64,000 nt of DNA from contig OZ240684.1 of the NCBI GenBank assembly GCA_965199175.1, positions 1,984,001 to 2,048,000 on the forward strand, read 5' to 3'. This document shows positions 63,700 to 64,000 of this stretch, one piece after another (position 1 is the first letter of the stretch; every line of letters begins with the position of its first letter). Origin of the DNA: G963923945 sp965199175 (GTDB taxonomy: Bacteria > Pseudomonadota > Alphaproteobacteria > G963923945). The notes beneath the pieces are model-generated. The model had not been told where the DNA came from, did no database searches, and saw only the letters and a list, made by a program, of their open reading frames with translations. The translations under genes were made by a program, and so were the position numbers.

Positions 63700-63800
63700 A
63701 AAAATAGATAAAATAATATCCTTATCCGGATAATATCTTTATCCAAATAAAATCCTTATTTACATAATGTGGTTATTCAAAGAGCATCTTTATCCGGGAC
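63700..63800. repeat. Decayed TATCCTTATCC-type repeats between dsbD and yqgE
   Basis: ATAATATC(C/T)TTATCC(G/A) occurs about three times, then AAAATCCTTATTTAC and CATCTTTATCCGGG. A further gap-specific repeat. Confidence 0.7.
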
Positions 63801-63822
63801 GTTTTGAAGATTGAGTGTAATC

Positions 63823-64000
63823 ATGGAACAGGATGCAGAATCGGAAACAGAAACCGGTTTAACAGGACAGGTTTTGGTGGCGATGCCACAAATGGAAGAC
63901 GAGCGTTTCGCCAGATCTGTCATTTATATTGTTGCCCATTCGCATAATGGTGCAATGGGTTTGGTTCTCAACCGGCTGGTTGAGGCGGTATCTTTTCCTT
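63823..64000 (+). CDS. YqgE/AlgH (UPF0301) protein, 5' part
   Basis: The first 59 residues of a UPF0301 family protein, running off the window end: LTGQVLVAMPQMEDERFARSVIYIV followed by HNGAMGLVLNRLVE is the family signature. Function is not established. It diverges from the dsbD-like gene. Confidence 0.88.
   Translation, partial: MEQDAESETETGLTGQVLVAMPQMEDERFARSVIYIVAHSHNGAMGLVLNRLVEAVSFP

Overview
The window reads as chromosomal DNA of an alphaproteobacterium, most likely Rhodospirillales-like. Supporting signs are the split b/b' ATP synthase F0 block, short-form HisG, the mutY / DUF721 / DsbA-like / smc cluster, homoserine kinase II beside rnhA, DUF1244 beside pyk, and the TauE-TIGR02186-UspA trio. 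Most of the sequence is housekeeping genes in short operons. No rRNA is present; three tRNAs (Arg-CCG, Thr-GGT, Phe-GAA) are.

Layout: 0-2.1 kb pyk and a DUF1244 gene; 2.3-3.8 kb an AT-rich two-gene accessory operon of unknown function; 4.1-6.0 kb peroxiredoxin, rnhA, thrB; 6.3-10.8 kb the F0 ATP synthase genes (atpI, atpB, atpE, b', b), split between atpI and atpB by an AT-rich FkbM methyltransferase gene and a broken phage terminase pair; 10.8-16.9 kb smc, DsbA-like, DUF721, mutY; 17.2-25.6 kb a tape-measure-like scrap, glnD, murJ, trpS, TauE-type permease, TIGR02186, UspA; 26-33.4 kb tRNA-Arg, hydrolases, ABC ATPase, zinc-finger protein, polA; 33.8-39.5 kb two glycosyltransferases, thrS, infC; 39.8-43.3 kb a frameshifted remnant, MarR, GST, gluQ; 43.5-49.3 kb tRNA-Thr, murA, hisG, hisD, infA, maf, yacG, tRNA-Phe; 49.5-57.0 kb a complete type II-C CRISPR-Cas9 locus; 57.2-64 kb pepF, acyl-CoA synthetase, DsbD/ScsB-like reductase and the start of a YqgE gene.

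The CRISPR locus is the main accessory system. A 31-repeat array (36-bp repeat, 30 spacers) is read on the + strand into its own terminator and converges on cas2-cas1-cas9, which are on the - strand. A tracrRNA gene with promoter-like boxes, anti-repeat, nexus hairpin and terminator lies divergently upstream of cas9. All expected Cas9 catalytic residues (D7, E545, H632, N655, H775, D778) are present, so the system looks intact. A solitary repeat-like element followed by a strong terminator sits between cas1 and cas9. It matches the tracrRNA anti-repeat better than the array repeats do over its central part, and is a candidate fixed, crRNA-like RNA. Each array repeat contains promoter-like -35/-10 boxes with 17-bp spacing.

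Two genome-scale patterns stand out. First, many intergenic gaps contain their own short, imperfect direct repeats, different in each gap. Second, broken mobile-element genes (terminase, tape-measure-like, an unknown frameshifted gene) survive as scraps, two of them ending at such repeat tracts. infC appears to start at ATA, which fits IF3 autoregulation.
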